A model generated the notes under the pieces. The model ran no database searches, was not told where the DNA came from, and worked only from the letters and a program-made list of their open reading frames with translations. Of a DNA stretch of 64,000 bases, positions 44,192 through 57,029 are shown one piece after another. The position numbers and the translations under genes are program-made. The DNA comes from Pseudoxanthomonas dokdonensis (GTDB lineage: Bacteria > Pseudomonadota > Gammaproteobacteria > Xanthomonadales > Xanthomonadaceae). How positions within the stretch are numbered: the stretch's first letter is position 1; each line of letters starts with the position of its first letter. The stretch lies in assembly GCF_001431405.1 (NCBI RefSeq), contig NZ_LDJL01000005.1, forward strand, positions 224,488 to 288,487, given 5' to 3'.

Positions 44192-45088
44192 CTAGCCGGT
44201 TTCGCCAAAGGCCTTGGCCAGCGCACGATAGGCATCGCGTTGCGAGTCATCGCTGGCACGCGGCGCGGTGATTTCCAGCTCCACGATCTGATCGCCTGCC
44301 GGCGTACCAGGCAGACCGCGACCACGCAGGCGCAGTTTGCGGCCAGCATCGGAATCGGCGGGAATCTTCAGATCGACAGAGCCACCCAGCGTCGGCACGC
44401 TCAAAGTGGCGCCCAATGCCGCCTGCCAGGGCGTCACCGGTAGCACGAAGATGATGTTGCGACCGTCGACCTCGAACTGGGGATGTGCGGCGTATTCGAT
44501 TTCCAGCAACAGGTTGCCGCCACCGCGGCCCTGCCCGGCCAGCCGGATCACCTGTCCGGGCTTGACGCCCTTGGGTACGCGCACGTCCAGTTGCTTGCCG
44601 TTGACGGTCACCCGCACGCTGTCGCCCTGGTACACCGCGCTCAGCGGCACTGCAAGCTTGGCCCGGGTGTCGCGTGGCATCTGCGGTCCGCGCGGTTGCG
44701 GCCCGGCACCCTGGCGCGCACGCTGGCCAAACAGGCCCTCGAAGAAATCACTGAAACCGCCGCCACCAGCGCCACCACTGCCAAACACCTCTTCGAAATC
44801 GAAGCCCTGGCCGCCGCCGTAACCACCCTGGCCGAAGTCCGGCGGCGGCCGGAATTCCTCGCCAGGCCGATAGCCCTGCGCACGCAGTTGATCATAGGCG
44901 GCGCGCTTCTGTGGGTCGCGCAGCGCCTCATAGGCCTCGTTGACGGCCTTGAACTGGTCCTCGGCACCGGATTCCTTGCTGACGTCGGGATGGTACTTGC
45001 GGGCCAGGCGCCGGTATGCGGTCTTGATTTCAGCGTCACCGGCCGTCGGCTCGACGCCAAGAATGCTGTAGTAGTCCTTGAATTCCAT
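44192..45088 (-). CDS. cbpA: Curved-DNA-binding J-domain protein CbpA
   Basis: This 298-residue DnaJ homologue has an N-terminal J domain (FKDYYSILGVEPTAGDAEIK... with the HPD motif in KYHPDVSKE), a Gly/Phe-rich linker (about residues 75-125) and the two C-terminal substrate-binding beta domains. The zinc-finger domain of DnaJ is absent, which makes it CbpA-type. It works with DnaK and, in E. coli, also binds curved DNA in stationary phase. No cbpM modulator gene is adjacent. It diverges from the peroxiredoxin gene, with a 177-bp region between. Confidence 0.92.
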   Translation of the reverse strand: MEFKDYYSILGVEPTAGDAEIKTAYRRLARKYHPDVSKESGAEDQFKAVNEAYEALRDPQKRAAYDQLRAQGYRPGEEFRPPPDFGQGGYGGGQGFDFEEVFGSGGAGGGGFSDFFEGLFGQRARQGAGPQPRGPQMPRDTRAKLAVPLSAVYQGDSVRVTVNGKQLDVRVPKGVKPGQVIRLAGQGRGGGNLLLEIEYAAHPQFEVDGRNIIFVLPVTPWQAALGATLSVPTLGGSVDLKIPADSDAGRKLRLRGRGLPGTPAGDQIVELEITAPRASDDSQRDAYRALAKAFGETG

Positions 45089-45265
45089 ACCAAAAGGCCG
45101 TGTGGGGAAGGTCCATTTTAACGCTGCCCTGCTGGCGCGTGTTACGTCCTTGTCTGGGCCGGCGCGCGCGCCATGGCGGCCGCCGAAGCGTATGACCGGG
45201 CTGACGACTGCGCGATCCTAACGTTGGGGTTGGCATCATCGGGGTCCATTCCAAGGAAGCATCCC

Positions 45266-45742
45266 ATGTCCATCGAGATCGGTCAGTCCATCCCCGAAGT
45301 CACCCTCAAGCGTATCCGTGACGGCGTCGAAACCGTCGACACCAAGGCCCTGTTCGACGCGCGCAAGGCGGTGTTGTTCGCAGTGCCCGGCGCTTTTACC
45401 CCGACCTGCTCGGAAAAACACCTGCCCAGCTTCGTCAATCATTTCGACGACTTCCGCAAACGCGGCATCGAAGTCTATTGCCTGTCGGTCAACGATCCGT
45501 TCGTGATGCAGGCCTGGGGCAAACAGCAGCACGTGCCCGATGGCATGCAGATGCTGGCCGACGGCAACGCCGATTTCGTCAAGGCGCTGGGCCTGGAAAT
45601 GGATGCCAGCGGCTATGGCATGGGCGTACGCGCCAAGCGCTTCGCGCTGTATGCCGAAGACGGCGTCGTCCGCCAGCTGTTCATCGAGGCCCCCGGCGAA
45701 TACAAGGTGTCGTCGGCCGAACACGTACTTGAAAGCATCTGA
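45266..45742 (+). CDS. Peroxiredoxin, Prx5-like
   Basis: This 158-residue protein matches the Prx5/type II peroxiredoxins: peroxidatic cysteine in PGAFTPTCSEKHLPSFV (near residue 50), the conserved Arg in GVRAKRFALY, and a second cysteine in EVYCLSVND. It reduces hydrogen or alkyl peroxides using glutathione/glutaredoxin or thioredoxin. Start at 45266 has AAGGAAG at 5 bp. It is followed after 29 bp by a ferritin-like gene, making a compact peroxide-and-iron protection pair. Confidence 0.92.
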   Translation: MSIEIGQSIPEVTLKRIRDGVETVDTKALFDARKAVLFAVPGAFTPTCSEKHLPSFVNHFDDFRKRGIEVYCLSVNDPFVMQAWGKQQHVPDGMQMLADGNADFVKALGLEMDASGYGMGVRAKRFALYAEDGVVRQLFIEAPGEYKVSSAEHVLESI

Positions 45743-45771
45743 ACCCTTTTCACTGATCCAGAGGCCAGCCA

Positions 45772-46353
45772 ATGAGCAAACAGCCAGCCAAGCCGGCAAC
45801 ACCGGCAGACAATTCCAGCAACGCCGGTTTCACCGACCGTGACACGCTGCGCGCCGCCGCGCGCCAGCACGTGGAGGACGGTGCCATCACCCCCAGTTAC
45901 TCGGCCGACCGCCAGACCGTCATCAAGCTGCTCAATGACGCGCTGGCCACCGAGTACGTCTGCGTCCTGCGTTACTACCGTCATTACTTCATGGCCCGCG
46001 GCATGCTGGCCGAGTCGGTCAAGGCCGAGTTCCTGGAGCATGCCCAGCAGGAACAGGAGCACGCCCACAAGATTGCCGAACGCATCGTGCAGCTGGGCGG
46101 CGAGCCGGACCTGAACCCCGATACCCTGACCGCCCGCTCGCACGCCGAGTACAAGGAAGGCGGCAGCCTGCGCGACATGGTCAAGGAAAATCTGATTGCC
46201 GAACGCATCGCCATCGACAGCTATCGCGAAATGATCAACTACATCGGCGACCGCGACACCACCACCAAGCGCATCCTGGAAAGCATCCTGGCCCAGGAAG
46301 AAGAGCACGCCGACGAGTTTTCCGATCTGCTCGACGGTTGGATTGGCGACTGA
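45772..46353 (+). CDS. Ferritin-like (bacterioferritin-type) protein
   Basis: This 193-residue four-helix protein has the diiron ligands of bacterioferritin: Glu in NDALATEYVCVLRYY, Glu and His in LEHAQQEQEHAHKIAE, Glu in NLIAERIAID and Glu-His in AQEEEHADEF. The first 35 residues are a polar, probably disordered extension. It probably oxidises and stores iron, lowering Fenton damage, which fits its pairing with the peroxiredoxin gene. A haem-binding methionine cannot be assigned with certainty, so I do not call it Bfr. Confidence 0.85.
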   Translation: MSKQPAKPATPADNSSNAGFTDRDTLRAAARQHVEDGAITPSYSADRQTVIKLLNDALATEYVCVLRYYRHYFMARGMLAESVKAEFLEHAQQEQEHAHKIAERIVQLGGEPDLNPDTLTARSHAEYKEGGSLRDMVKENLIAERIAIDSYREMINYIGDRDTTTKRILESILAQEEEHADEFSDLLDGWIGD

Positions 46354-46378
46354 AAGCCGTCATCGACCGCGCGATGCC

Positions 46379-48772
46379 TCAGCGTGTCGCGCGGTCGCTG
46401 TCGATCACCTGGTAGCCGATCCGGGTCCAGGCCCCGGCCTGCGACATCGCGGTCAGCGTATGCCGGCCCGGCTGGTTGAAGTCATGCACGAACGGTTGGC
46501 TGCCGGTGGTCTGTGCTATCCAGCGTCCATCCAGCAGCCATTGCAACCGCTGCTGGCTACCGACGGCATGCACGCGCAGGCGTAGACCGTCGCGGTTGCC
46601 GGGCGCGGCCAGCAAGGTCGAACCATCCTTGATCCCGATCACCTGCAGCTTGGCCACGGCCTCACGACCATCGTCGCTGCAGTCGGCGGCCAGCGCCGGC
46701 AATTGCGACGCGGCAAGCTCCGCGCGCGACAACCACGGCTGGGCCAGGGCCGGCCAGCGCGCCAGGCTGGCGGCGACGGTCGCGTGTTCACGCGTGCATG
46801 TCGCGCTGACCCGCCGGCCGCTGCCTGCATCGACCTGGTAGTCAATGCGACCGGCCTGCCAACGCTGCGCGTCGCGTTCGGCGAAGGTCGGCGGAACCGC
46901 CCCATCCAGTATCCATGCCTCGTGTTGTCGCTGGCACAGCCCCGGAGTCGCCGGGTCCGGTGCGGTCCCCAGCGGCCAGCAGATCATCTGTCGCGACACC
47001 GAACCGGGCGCCGCTGATCCGGCATTGGCGCGGGTACCGGGCAGGCTGTCAACGACCTCGAACATCAGCGGCAACGCCGTCACCGCTCCATATTGCCCCG
47101 GCAGCGGGGTGCCATCCGGGCGCCCTACCCAGACGCCGACGGTATAGCGGGCGGTGCTGCCAATCGCCCAGGCGTCGCGATAGCCATAGCTGGTGCCGGT
47201 CTTCCATGCCACCGGCGGCCGCCGGCTGGTGTCAAAGGTGTCGCCGCCATATCCCGGGCGTGGATGTTCCTCGAGAATCGTGCGGATGATCCAGCTCGCG
47301 CCGGGACTCAGCAGGCGTCGCTGCTGTAGCGGCTCCGTCGGCTGGTAACGGACCCGGCCGGCAATACCGTTGCGGTTCAATGCTGCGTATGCCGCGACCA
47401 GATCCTCCAGGGTCGCGCCAACACCACCCAGCACCAGCGACAGGTTGGGCCGTGCTCCGCGTGGATAGCGCAGGCGCACGCCGGCATTGGCCAGCCGGGC
47501 GGAAAAGCGTTCCGGGCCCAGCCGGTCCAGCACGTCCACGGCCGGCACGTTGAGCGACTGCCGCAACGCATCGGCCACCGCGACCGGGCCATGGAAAGCG
47601 GTATCGAAGTTGCCCGGCCGATAACCGGAGAAACTCTGCGGCGCATCCACCAGCAGGCTCTGCGAATGTATCAATCCATCGTCCATGGCCAGGCCGTACA
47701 GGAACGGCTTGAGGGTCGAGCCTGGCGAGCGCGAGGCCCGCACCATGTCGACGTGGCCAAGCCGGGCCTTGTCGGCGAAAGCAACAGAGCCGACATAGGC
47801 GCGTGCTTGCAGGGTCCGGTTGTCGACCACCAGCAAGGCCGCGGAGGTGCGTTCCGGCAGCTGCGAAAAATAGGTCGCCACCCGCTCTTCCAGGGTCCGC
47901 TGCAGTTGCGAATCCAGGGTGGTCTGGATCCGGCTCCGACGTGGCTGCTGCTGGCGCAATCGCTGTGCCAGCAGTGCCGCATGCAGCGGAGTCCGCAACG
48001 AGCGTGCGACCACGGTTTCGACCTTCGCATCATCAACTTCGGCCCGGCTCCACACCTGCAGGTCGGCCATCCGTTGCAGCACCTTGTCACGTGCGGCCTG
48101 TGCAGCCTGCGGATGCCGATCCGGGCGCAACCGGCTTGGCGCTTGCGGCAGCACTGCCAGCAATGCCGCTTCCGCGTGCGACAAGCGCGATGCCGGCTTG
48201 CCAAGGTAGGCCCAGCTGGCCGCCTCGACACCCTCGATGGTGCCGCCGAATGGCGCACGTTGCAGGTACAGAGTAAGAATCTGCGCTTTCGACAGATGCA
48301 CTTCCAGCTGCAATGCACGCAGCATCTGCCGCAGCTTGCCGGAAACGCTGCGCGAGTCCTGATCGTCCAGCAGACGTGCGACCTGCATGGTCAGGGTCGA
48401 GCCGCCGGAGACGATCCGCCCATGCTGCAACCACTGCCCGGCTGCGCGCGCCAATGCTATCGGATTGACCCCGGGATGCCGCCAGAACCAGCGGTCTTCG
48501 TAATTCAACAGGGCCTGCAGGTATAGCGGCGACACCTGGTCGATCCGGGTCGGATAGCGCCACACGCCATCAGCATCGGCAAACGCGCGCAGCGGCGTGC
48601 CATCCGCGGCCAATACCAGCGTGCTGGTATCGGCCTGACGTGGCAATGGCGGCGGGAACAGAATGTCCAGCAGCAACAACGTTGACAGCAGCGCCACCGT
48701 GCCCCAGCGCAGCCACGGCCAGCACCGCCGTAGACGTTGCCTCAGCCGTTGGCGCGGTGCTTTACCCTGCAT
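46379..48772 (-). CDS. pbpC: Penicillin-binding protein 1C
   Basis: This 797-residue bifunctional enzyme has one N-terminal TM (residues 20-40), a glycosyltransferase domain (YEDRWFWRHPGVNPIALARA, SGGSTLTMQVARLL), a transpeptidase domain (SPGSTLKPFLYGLAMD with the active Ser, SLNVPAV, and KTGTSYGYRDAW) and the C-terminal BiPBP_C domain seen in PbpC. It builds or repairs peptidoglycan in the periplasm. It follows the alpha-2-macroglobulin gene by about 95 bp on the same strand, the classical pbpC/A2M pairing in which A2M may trap proteases that reach a damaged envelope. Confidence 0.95.
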   Translation of the reverse strand: MQGKAPRQRLRQRLRRCWPWLRWGTVALLSTLLLLDILFPPPLPRQADTSTLVLAADGTPLRAFADADGVWRYPTRIDQVSPLYLQALLNYEDRWFWRHPGVNPIALARAAGQWLQHGRIVSGGSTLTMQVARLLDDQDSRSVSGKLRQMLRALQLEVHLSKAQILTLYLQRAPFGGTIEGVEAASWAYLGKPASRLSHAEAALLAVLPQAPSRLRPDRHPQAAQAARDKVLQRMADLQVWSRAEVDDAKVETVVARSLRTPLHAALLAQRLRQQQPRRSRIQTTLDSQLQRTLEERVATYFSQLPERTSAALLVVDNRTLQARAYVGSVAFADKARLGHVDMVRASRSPGSTLKPFLYGLAMDDGLIHSQSLLVDAPQSFSGYRPGNFDTAFHGPVAVADALRQSLNVPAVDVLDRLGPERFSARLANAGVRLRYPRGARPNLSLVLGGVGATLEDLVAAYAALNRNGIAGRVRYQPTEPLQQRRLLSPGASWIIRTILEEHPRPGYGGDTFDTSRRPPVAWKTGTSYGYRDAWAIGSTARYTVGVWVGRPDGTPLPGQYGAVTALPLMFEVVDSLPGTRANAGSAAPGSVSRQMICWPLGTAPDPATPGLCQRQHEAWILDGAVPPTFAERDAQRWQAGRIDYQVDAGSGRRVSATCTREHATVAASLARWPALAQPWLSRAELAASQLPALAADCSDDGREAVAKLQVIGIKDGSTLLAAPGNRDGLRLRVHAVGSQQRLQWLLDGRWIAQTTGSQPFVHDFNQPGRHTLTAMSQAGAWTRIGYQVIDSDRATR

Positions 48773-48867
48773 GTGCGGTGGCTGCGATCATCGATGGCAG
48801 CGCCCGCCTGCAACGGGCGCGCCATGTTGTCGCCTGTGGAGGCGGCACCGTCGCTGCATGGCAGCCG

Positions 48868-51800
48868 TCAGGGTTGTACCACCGTCAGCCGCGCCAGCGG
48901 CGAACGGCCGACACCGCGGATATCCGGTCGGTACATGTCCTCGACCAGCGGCGGCGGCACACCATAGTTGCCAGGCGTCACCGCACGCACCAGATAGAAG
49001 ACCTTGGCCGTGCGGCCACGATCCAGGTCCAGGGCGGCGACATAACGATCTTCGCGGAACTCCTCGTGCTTGATCGTGGAAGCGTCATCACGGTCGTTGA
49101 TGCTGATGCCGTCGACCACCACGTCGGCCCACTGTTTGGCATCGCCCAGATTGAAATTCTCGATCTCCAGTCCAGCCGGCAACAGATCGGTCAGCAACGC
49201 ATCGGGCATGTCGACGTCGCTGCGGATCGCCAATCGCACGATCAACGCATCACCCTCTTTCAGCGCCCCACCCTGCCACGGCTTGCCATCAGTGGTGTAG
49301 TAGCTGCGCTCGATGCCGATCTGGCTGGTATCGACCGCCGGTGCGCTGCGCGGAATGCCGGTGACTTCGAGGCTGGCGAACAGCGGTGGCTCGCCCTTGG
49401 GAGTGAAGCTGACACCACTGGCCAGCGCCGGGTAGTCGACATCGCGAGCAAACAGCCGGTCAGGAGCGATTGCCTGCACCTGCGCGCCCACGCTCCATTC
49501 ACCGGACAGCAGTTTCTGCTGGTCCAGCATCAAGGCCTTGCCCATCCGGGCCAGCGCCACCTGCTCCTGGGTGCTCAAATAGGTCCAGCCACGTTGCCGA
49601 CGGACTTCCATTTCCCGTCCCAGTTTGATCGAACGGGCATCGTAGGCCGGCTTGGACAGCTTGTTCTCATGCACCAGCGCAATCATCAGCGCGTCATCGC
49701 GAATCGACGAACCATAGTCGCCCAGGTAACGCTGACGGCGCTGATCCTGCTTGGCGAAACCGGCGGCAATCGCTCTTTCGCCGCGGGCCTTGTCACCCTG
49801 CAATGACAGCGCGATGCCCAGATGGACCAGCGGCAGCCCGGTCAGGCTGTTGCCGCGCTGGTTGTCGTACAGCGTGCGCAAGGTGCCCAGTGGTGCCCGG
49901 TTGACCCGCGCCAGTACATAGCCGGCATAGGCCTGGTTGGCGAAACGCAGGTGATCGCGTTCGTCATAACCATAGAACTGCTCGCCACCGGCCAGCAGAT
50001 CTTCGCTGAGGCGATTGAGTGCCTTCTGCAGCACGCTGTCCGGCACATTGAAGCCGGCATCGCGTGCGTCCAGCAGGAACTCGGCGATGTACGGGGTCAG
50101 AATCGGGCTGATGTAATCGTCGTTGCCCCACATCGAGAAGTTGCCATTAGCGACCTGCATCGATGACAGCCGCCCGAATGCACCTTCCATCCGCTCGCGG
50201 CGCTTGTCGGCAGGCAGACCCTTTACCCCTAGCGATTTGGCCGTATCGGCGTCCAGGATCAACGCAGCGAAACCCTTGCTGGTGGTCTGCTCGGCGCAGC
50301 CATACGGGTAATCAAGCACCTGCTTCAATGCACTGGCAAACGGCACCGGCGGCAGCGCGCTGAGGGTCATCCGCGCGCTGACCGAGGCTGGCATCAGACC
50401 GTCGGCCAGGCTGGCATCCATCCGCACCGGCTTCATCGCGTCCAGCACCTGGGTGCTGGAGCGCATCACCGACGGCCAACCGGCGCGTACCGGCAGATCG
50501 TAGCGGCGATCGACGTTGAATCCGTTGCCTTCCACCCGTATCCGTACCTTTGCGGTCGTATAGCCTTCCTGCGCCAGCAGCGGGAAATTCAAGGTGGTCT
50601 TGGCGTCCGCCTTCAGCGCCATCTGGCGCTTGCCGTTTTCCACCGCCAACGGGCCTTCACCGTCGATGCGGACCGCGAATTCGCCCGCTTTGCCGGTGAA
50701 ATTCTGCAGATCCAGGGTCAAGGTACTGCGATCACCCGGTGCCAGCACCCGCGGCAGGCTGGCTTCGGCCAGGATCGGCGCGCGCACCTGCACCTCGCGA
50801 TCACGGTTACCGTATTGCTGGTCCGAATAAACCAGTGCCGACACCCGCAACGTACCGTTGAAGTCGGGTACGTCCAGCGCGATCCGCGCATTGCCCTTGG
50901 CATCAAGTTTGACCGCGCCGGAGAACAGATCCACGGTCTGCACCTTGGCGGTCGGGCGCTTGGCCTGCGGCAAGGCAGTCAACGCCATGTCGCCACCGAA
51001 CTTGATCCGCGCGCTATCGCCGTCGAAGCTCTCGATAACCCGGCCATAGATGTCGTAAGCATCCACCCCAAGTCGGCGCTGGGCGAAGAAATAGGCATTG
51101 GCGTCCGGCACCGGGAAGCGGGTGATGTTGAGGATGCCTACATCTACCGCCGATACCGTCACGTAGGCCTGTTTGCCGGCCAGTTGCGGCACGCTGACAG
51201 TCACCGGCAATGCCCGTTGCGGACGCATCTGGGTCGGCAGCGACAAGCCCACCGCTACCCGTCGCCCGGCACGCCCCATCGGTACATGGGCCACGCCAAC
51301 CGCACGCGCCGGAGTAATCTTGCTCGGCGCCGAGCCGCCACGGAACACCAGCGCGGTGACGTACACATCATGGCGTTCCCAGTCCTCGGTGACCGGAATC
51401 GAGAAGGTGCTGCCGGGCTTGCCGTCACCGCCCTTCACCTCGATATCCTGTACGTAAAGCATGTGATCGCTTTCGACCATCAACACGCCGTTGCCTGCAT
51501 GCGGCGGGGTGACCGTGACCTTCATTGTGTCGCCAGCACGGTAACTGGTCTTGTCCAGCGCCAGCTTGACCTTGTCCGGACGCGCGTCCAGGCCACGGTT
51601 CTCATCCTCCCAGCTCCAGCCGGCATTGAACGGATAACGCATGGTCAGGCCGCTGGCGGGATCGAATATCTCCAGCCGATAGGCGCCCCATTCGACCGGG
51701 AAGCTGATCCTGGTGGCGCTGTTACCTACATCAATCGTGCGGGTTTCCAGGTTTTCGTAGCGGCGGGTGAAGTCGTAGTCCCAACCGCTGTCGTCGTCGT

Positions 51801-53865
51801 AGTTCCAGTGATAATCGCGGTGCTCGCGGACCAGCGTCGCTTTCAGGCCCTTGCCCGGCTGCGGCTGACCTTTGGCATCCAGACGCACCACTTCAAAGCC
51901 GGCGTTGGCATTGGCATCAGCGCCGTCCTTGTCGTCGAACAGCGGCCGCACCCCGACCAGTGCAGTGGCCGGCCACATCACCCGCTTCAGGGTTCGGCTG
52001 ACCGTGCGGCCGCCGCTTTCATAGACGCTGCCAGATACCACCGCGGCGACCGTCGTCGCCGTCTTGGCGTCGATCGGCAGATCAATCGCCTGGCTGTAAA
52101 CGCCTTTGTCGTCGAACTGCGCATCGGCGACATCCTTGGCTTCACGCGGCAGCTCGACGGTCGGATCGCCGAAGAAGTAGTCCGGCAGTTTTTCCAGCGG
52201 GTGCTGTTCAACCGCGACCGCGAGCTTGGCGGTGAAGCGATTGCCATCGGCCGGCGCGCCATACAGATAGGCGGCGCTGGCCTTCAGTTGCAGCGGCTGT
52301 CCAGGCTGCAGTACCGACTGCTGCGAATCCAGCTCCAGCTTCATTCGTTCGGGTAGGAATTCCTCGACCCGCACGGTCATCCCCTGCACTGCCTGCTTGC
52401 TGTCCGGATCGGTGCGGAATTCCAGTTGCCAGCGACCGGTCGGCGCTTCCTGCGGGATGACCTGCTCGAAGGTGAAATAGCCGAGCGCATCCGGGCTGAC
52501 CCGGGTTTCGCGGAACATCTTGCCGTCTGGCTGCTTCAGGCGTACGAATACCGGCTGCGAGCTTGTATGGCCGCCCTTGCCCGAACCACTCTTGCCGGGC
52601 GCGGCAATCAGTTTGCCGTCACCGTCGCGCAGCAGCGCCGATACCCTCAGGGTTTCACCGGGGCGATACAGATCCCGTCCCGACCAGGCGAACACATCGA
52701 ACCACGCCTGCTCGCGGCCGGCGACCGCGAATTCGGACAGGTCCAGCGCCGGCTGGTTGAACGACAGCATCGAGATATCATTGCCGCGCTGGGCAATCAG
52801 CACCTGGCCTGCATCCAGGGTGTAGTTGAGCAGCGCATTGCCGTTGTTGTCGGTCTTGCCGCGCAATACCGGTTCACCCTTGGCATCGAGCACCCGCAAT
52901 TCGACCCCGCCGGTGGCCGCGCCGTCCTGCAGCGAGGCGGTATGCACGAACAGGGTGTCCTTGTAGGCCCTTGTATGCAGGCCGATGTCACTGACGGTGA
53001 AGAACGCGGTATCGAACTCGCCCGAGTACTTGCCGGTGCGCTTCATCACCGCGAAATACAGACCAGGCTCCTGCAGCTCGGCAATGTCCTGCAACGGCAG
53101 ATAGGTCAGCGTGCGCTGGTTGGGCTTGCCGGCCAGCACGAAACGGTTGAGATACACCGGCTCGGCCAGCTGTGAAATCGGTTGCTTGTCACCGTAGTCG
53201 CTGTCCAGATCCCAGCTGCCACGGCGGCCACCGCGCTGGTATTCGGAGAAGAATCGCGGCAGCGATTTTTCCTTGACCCGCAGGAACTCGACGTCGACTT
53301 CATCGACATTGATCGACACCACCGGCAGTCCACGGCTCTCGCGTGCCGGCAGCACACTGCCCTGCGAGGCGAAGCCGACCGCCGGCTCAAGCTGCCCGGT
53401 GTGCACGGTCTGGCGCACCGCTTTGCCCAGGCGCGCGCCCTGCGCGGCCAGCAGCTCCGGTTTGATGCTGACCTGGTAGTCCTTGGCCGCTTCCACTGAC
53501 GGGAAGCGCAGGATCCTGGCCTTGTCGTCCAGTACCCAGCTGCCCTTGATCACCTGGCCCTTGTCACCGCTGACGCTCAGCAGGGCATCGAAATCCTGGC
53601 TGCCGACCACTGCCTGGCTGAACTCGACCGCCAACGCCAGTTCACCGTCGTGCTGATCTGGATACATGCCGACCACGGCAAACCCTTTCACGGTCTGCGC
53701 CTTGGTCTGGATCGGCTTGCCAGTGGGCTCGGGCAACTGGCCACTTTCGTTGCGTTTGCAGCCAGCCAGCGTCAACGCCAGCAGTACCAGCAGCCAAAGC
53801 AGCAACTTGCAGGCGGCGCGCAACCGCGACGGACGTGGGCAGACGGTCCATTGCATAAGGGGCAT
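48868..53865 (-). CDS. Bacterial alpha-2-macroglobulin lipoprotein (YfhM-like)
   Basis: This 1,665-residue protein has a lipoprotein signal ending in LTLAGC (Cys near residue 36), then MG-type domains, a bait-like region and the thioester domain with intact YPYGCAEQTTSK (Cys at residue 1190, CAEQ). Such proteins trap attacking proteases covalently in the periplasm. Length matches E. coli YfhM (about 1,650). The N-terminus before the lipobox is longer than usual, so an ATG three codons inside (53856) is possible; neither start has a clear ribosome-binding site. It is paired with pbpC downstream. Confidence 0.93.
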   Translation of the reverse strand: MPLMQWTVCPRPSRLRAACKLLLWLLVLLALTLAGCKRNESGQLPEPTGKPIQTKAQTVKGFAVVGMYPDQHDGELALAVEFSQAVVGSQDFDALLSVSGDKGQVIKGSWVLDDKARILRFPSVEAAKDYQVSIKPELLAAQGARLGKAVRQTVHTGQLEPAVGFASQGSVLPARESRGLPVVSINVDEVDVEFLRVKEKSLPRFFSEYQRGGRRGSWDLDSDYGDKQPISQLAEPVYLNRFVLAGKPNQRTLTYLPLQDIAELQEPGLYFAVMKRTGKYSGEFDTAFFTVSDIGLHTRAYKDTLFVHTASLQDGAATGGVELRVLDAKGEPVLRGKTDNNGNALLNYTLDAGQVLIAQRGNDISMLSFNQPALDLSEFAVAGREQAWFDVFAWSGRDLYRPGETLRVSALLRDGDGKLIAAPGKSGSGKGGHTSSQPVFVRLKQPDGKMFRETRVSPDALGYFTFEQVIPQEAPTGRWQLEFRTDPDSKQAVQGMTVRVEEFLPERMKLELDSQQSVLQPGQPLQLKASAAYLYGAPADGNRFTAKLAVAVEQHPLEKLPDYFFGDPTVELPREAKDVADAQFDDKGVYSQAIDLPIDAKTATTVAAVVSGSVYESGGRTVSRTLKRVMWPATALVGVRPLFDDKDGADANANAGFEVVRLDAKGQPQPGKGLKATLVREHRDYHWNYDDDSGWDYDFTRRYENLETRTIDVGNSATRISFPVEWGAYRLEIFDPASGLTMRYPFNAGWSWEDENRGLDARPDKVKLALDKTSYRAGDTMKVTVTPPHAGNGVLMVESDHMLYVQDIEVKGGDGKPGSTFSIPVTEDWERHDVYVTALVFRGGSAPSKITPARAVGVAHVPMGRAGRRVAVGLSLPTQMRPQRALPVTVSVPQLAGKQAYVTVSAVDVGILNITRFPVPDANAYFFAQRRLGVDAYDIYGRVIESFDGDSARIKFGGDMALTALPQAKRPTAKVQTVDLFSGAVKLDAKGNARIALDVPDFNGTLRVSALVYSDQQYGNRDREVQVRAPILAEASLPRVLAPGDRSTLTLDLQNFTGKAGEFAVRIDGEGPLAVENGKRQMALKADAKTTLNFPLLAQEGYTTAKVRIRVEGNGFNVDRRYDLPVRAGWPSVMRSSTQVLDAMKPVRMDASLADGLMPASVSARMTLSALPPVPFASALKQVLDYPYGCAEQTTSKGFAALILDADTAKSLGVKGLPADKRRERMEGAFGRLSSMQVANGNFSMWGNDDYISPILTPYIAEFLLDARDAGFNVPDSVLQKALNRLSEDLLAGGEQFYGYDERDHLRFANQAYAGYVLARVNRAPLGTLRTLYDNQRGNSLTGLPLVHLGIALSLQGDKARGERAIAAGFAKQDQRRQRYLGDYGSSIRDDALMIALVHENKLSKPAYDARSIKLGREMEVRRQRGWTYLSTQEQVALARMGKALMLDQQKLLSGEWSVGAQVQAIAPDRLFARDVDYPALASGVSFTPKGEPPLFASLEVTGIPRSAPAVDTSQIGIERSYYTTDGKPWQGGALKEGDALIVRLAIRSDVDMPDALLTDLLPAGLEIENFNLGDAKQWADVVVDGISINDRDDASTIKHEEFREDRYVAALDLDRGRTAKVFYLVRAVTPGNYGVPPPLVEDMYRPDIRGVGRSPLARLTVVQP

Positions 53866-53928
53866 CCAGAATCGGCGGTGCTGGCAGTATAGAGCGGCAG
53901 CGCGGCGCTGGCTTTACAACGAAGGCGC

Positions 53929-53956
53929 AAAAAAAGCCCGGCTGGGCGGGCTTTTT
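53929..53956 (-). terminator. Intrinsic terminator downstream of gyrA
   Basis: On the minus strand a GCCCG stem extended by A/T pairs, with a 6-nt loop, ends in a run of seven T. It lies 217 bp after gyrA and just before the A2M gene, so it probably ends the gyrA transcript. On the plus strand it is a reasonable terminator too. Confidence 0.8.
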
Positions 53957-54173
53957 ACTCGGATGTTGCTGATAATCGGCGGCCTCGCCCCCACCCCAAC
54001 CCCCGTATCCAGTACGGGGCAGGCTCTCCCCCGCAGGCGGAGGAGGGAGATGATCTGTCTCAGCCACAGACCCCGCACAAATTAGACATCACGCAATAAG
54101 CTCCCTCCCCCGCTTGCGGGGGAGGGCTGCGGTGGGGGCAACAGGGAAGCAAACCAGCGACGAATCCTGCCGA
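53957..54173. repeat. Inverted-repeat element in the gyrA 3' region
   Basis: The gap holds several palindromes: CCCCGTA-N5-TACGGGG (54001-54019) and an 11-bp perfect stem of C/T-rich against G/A-rich arms (54103-54126), with a second CTCTCCCCC/GGAGGGAG region between. These look like a small palindromic repeat element common between genes of xanthomonads. No gene is supported in 53866-54173. Confidence 0.5.
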
Positions 54174-56900
<2,727 letters not shown>

Positions 56901-57029
56901 TCGGGTTCCGTATTTTCAAGGGCGTATTTTCACACGATTGGCGCCAGCCTCCGCCCGCTGCGGCACACTGGGCAGCATGGTGGCGGGTGGGCTTTGACAC
57001 GGCTTTTGCTATAGCTATCAAGCCTCGCG

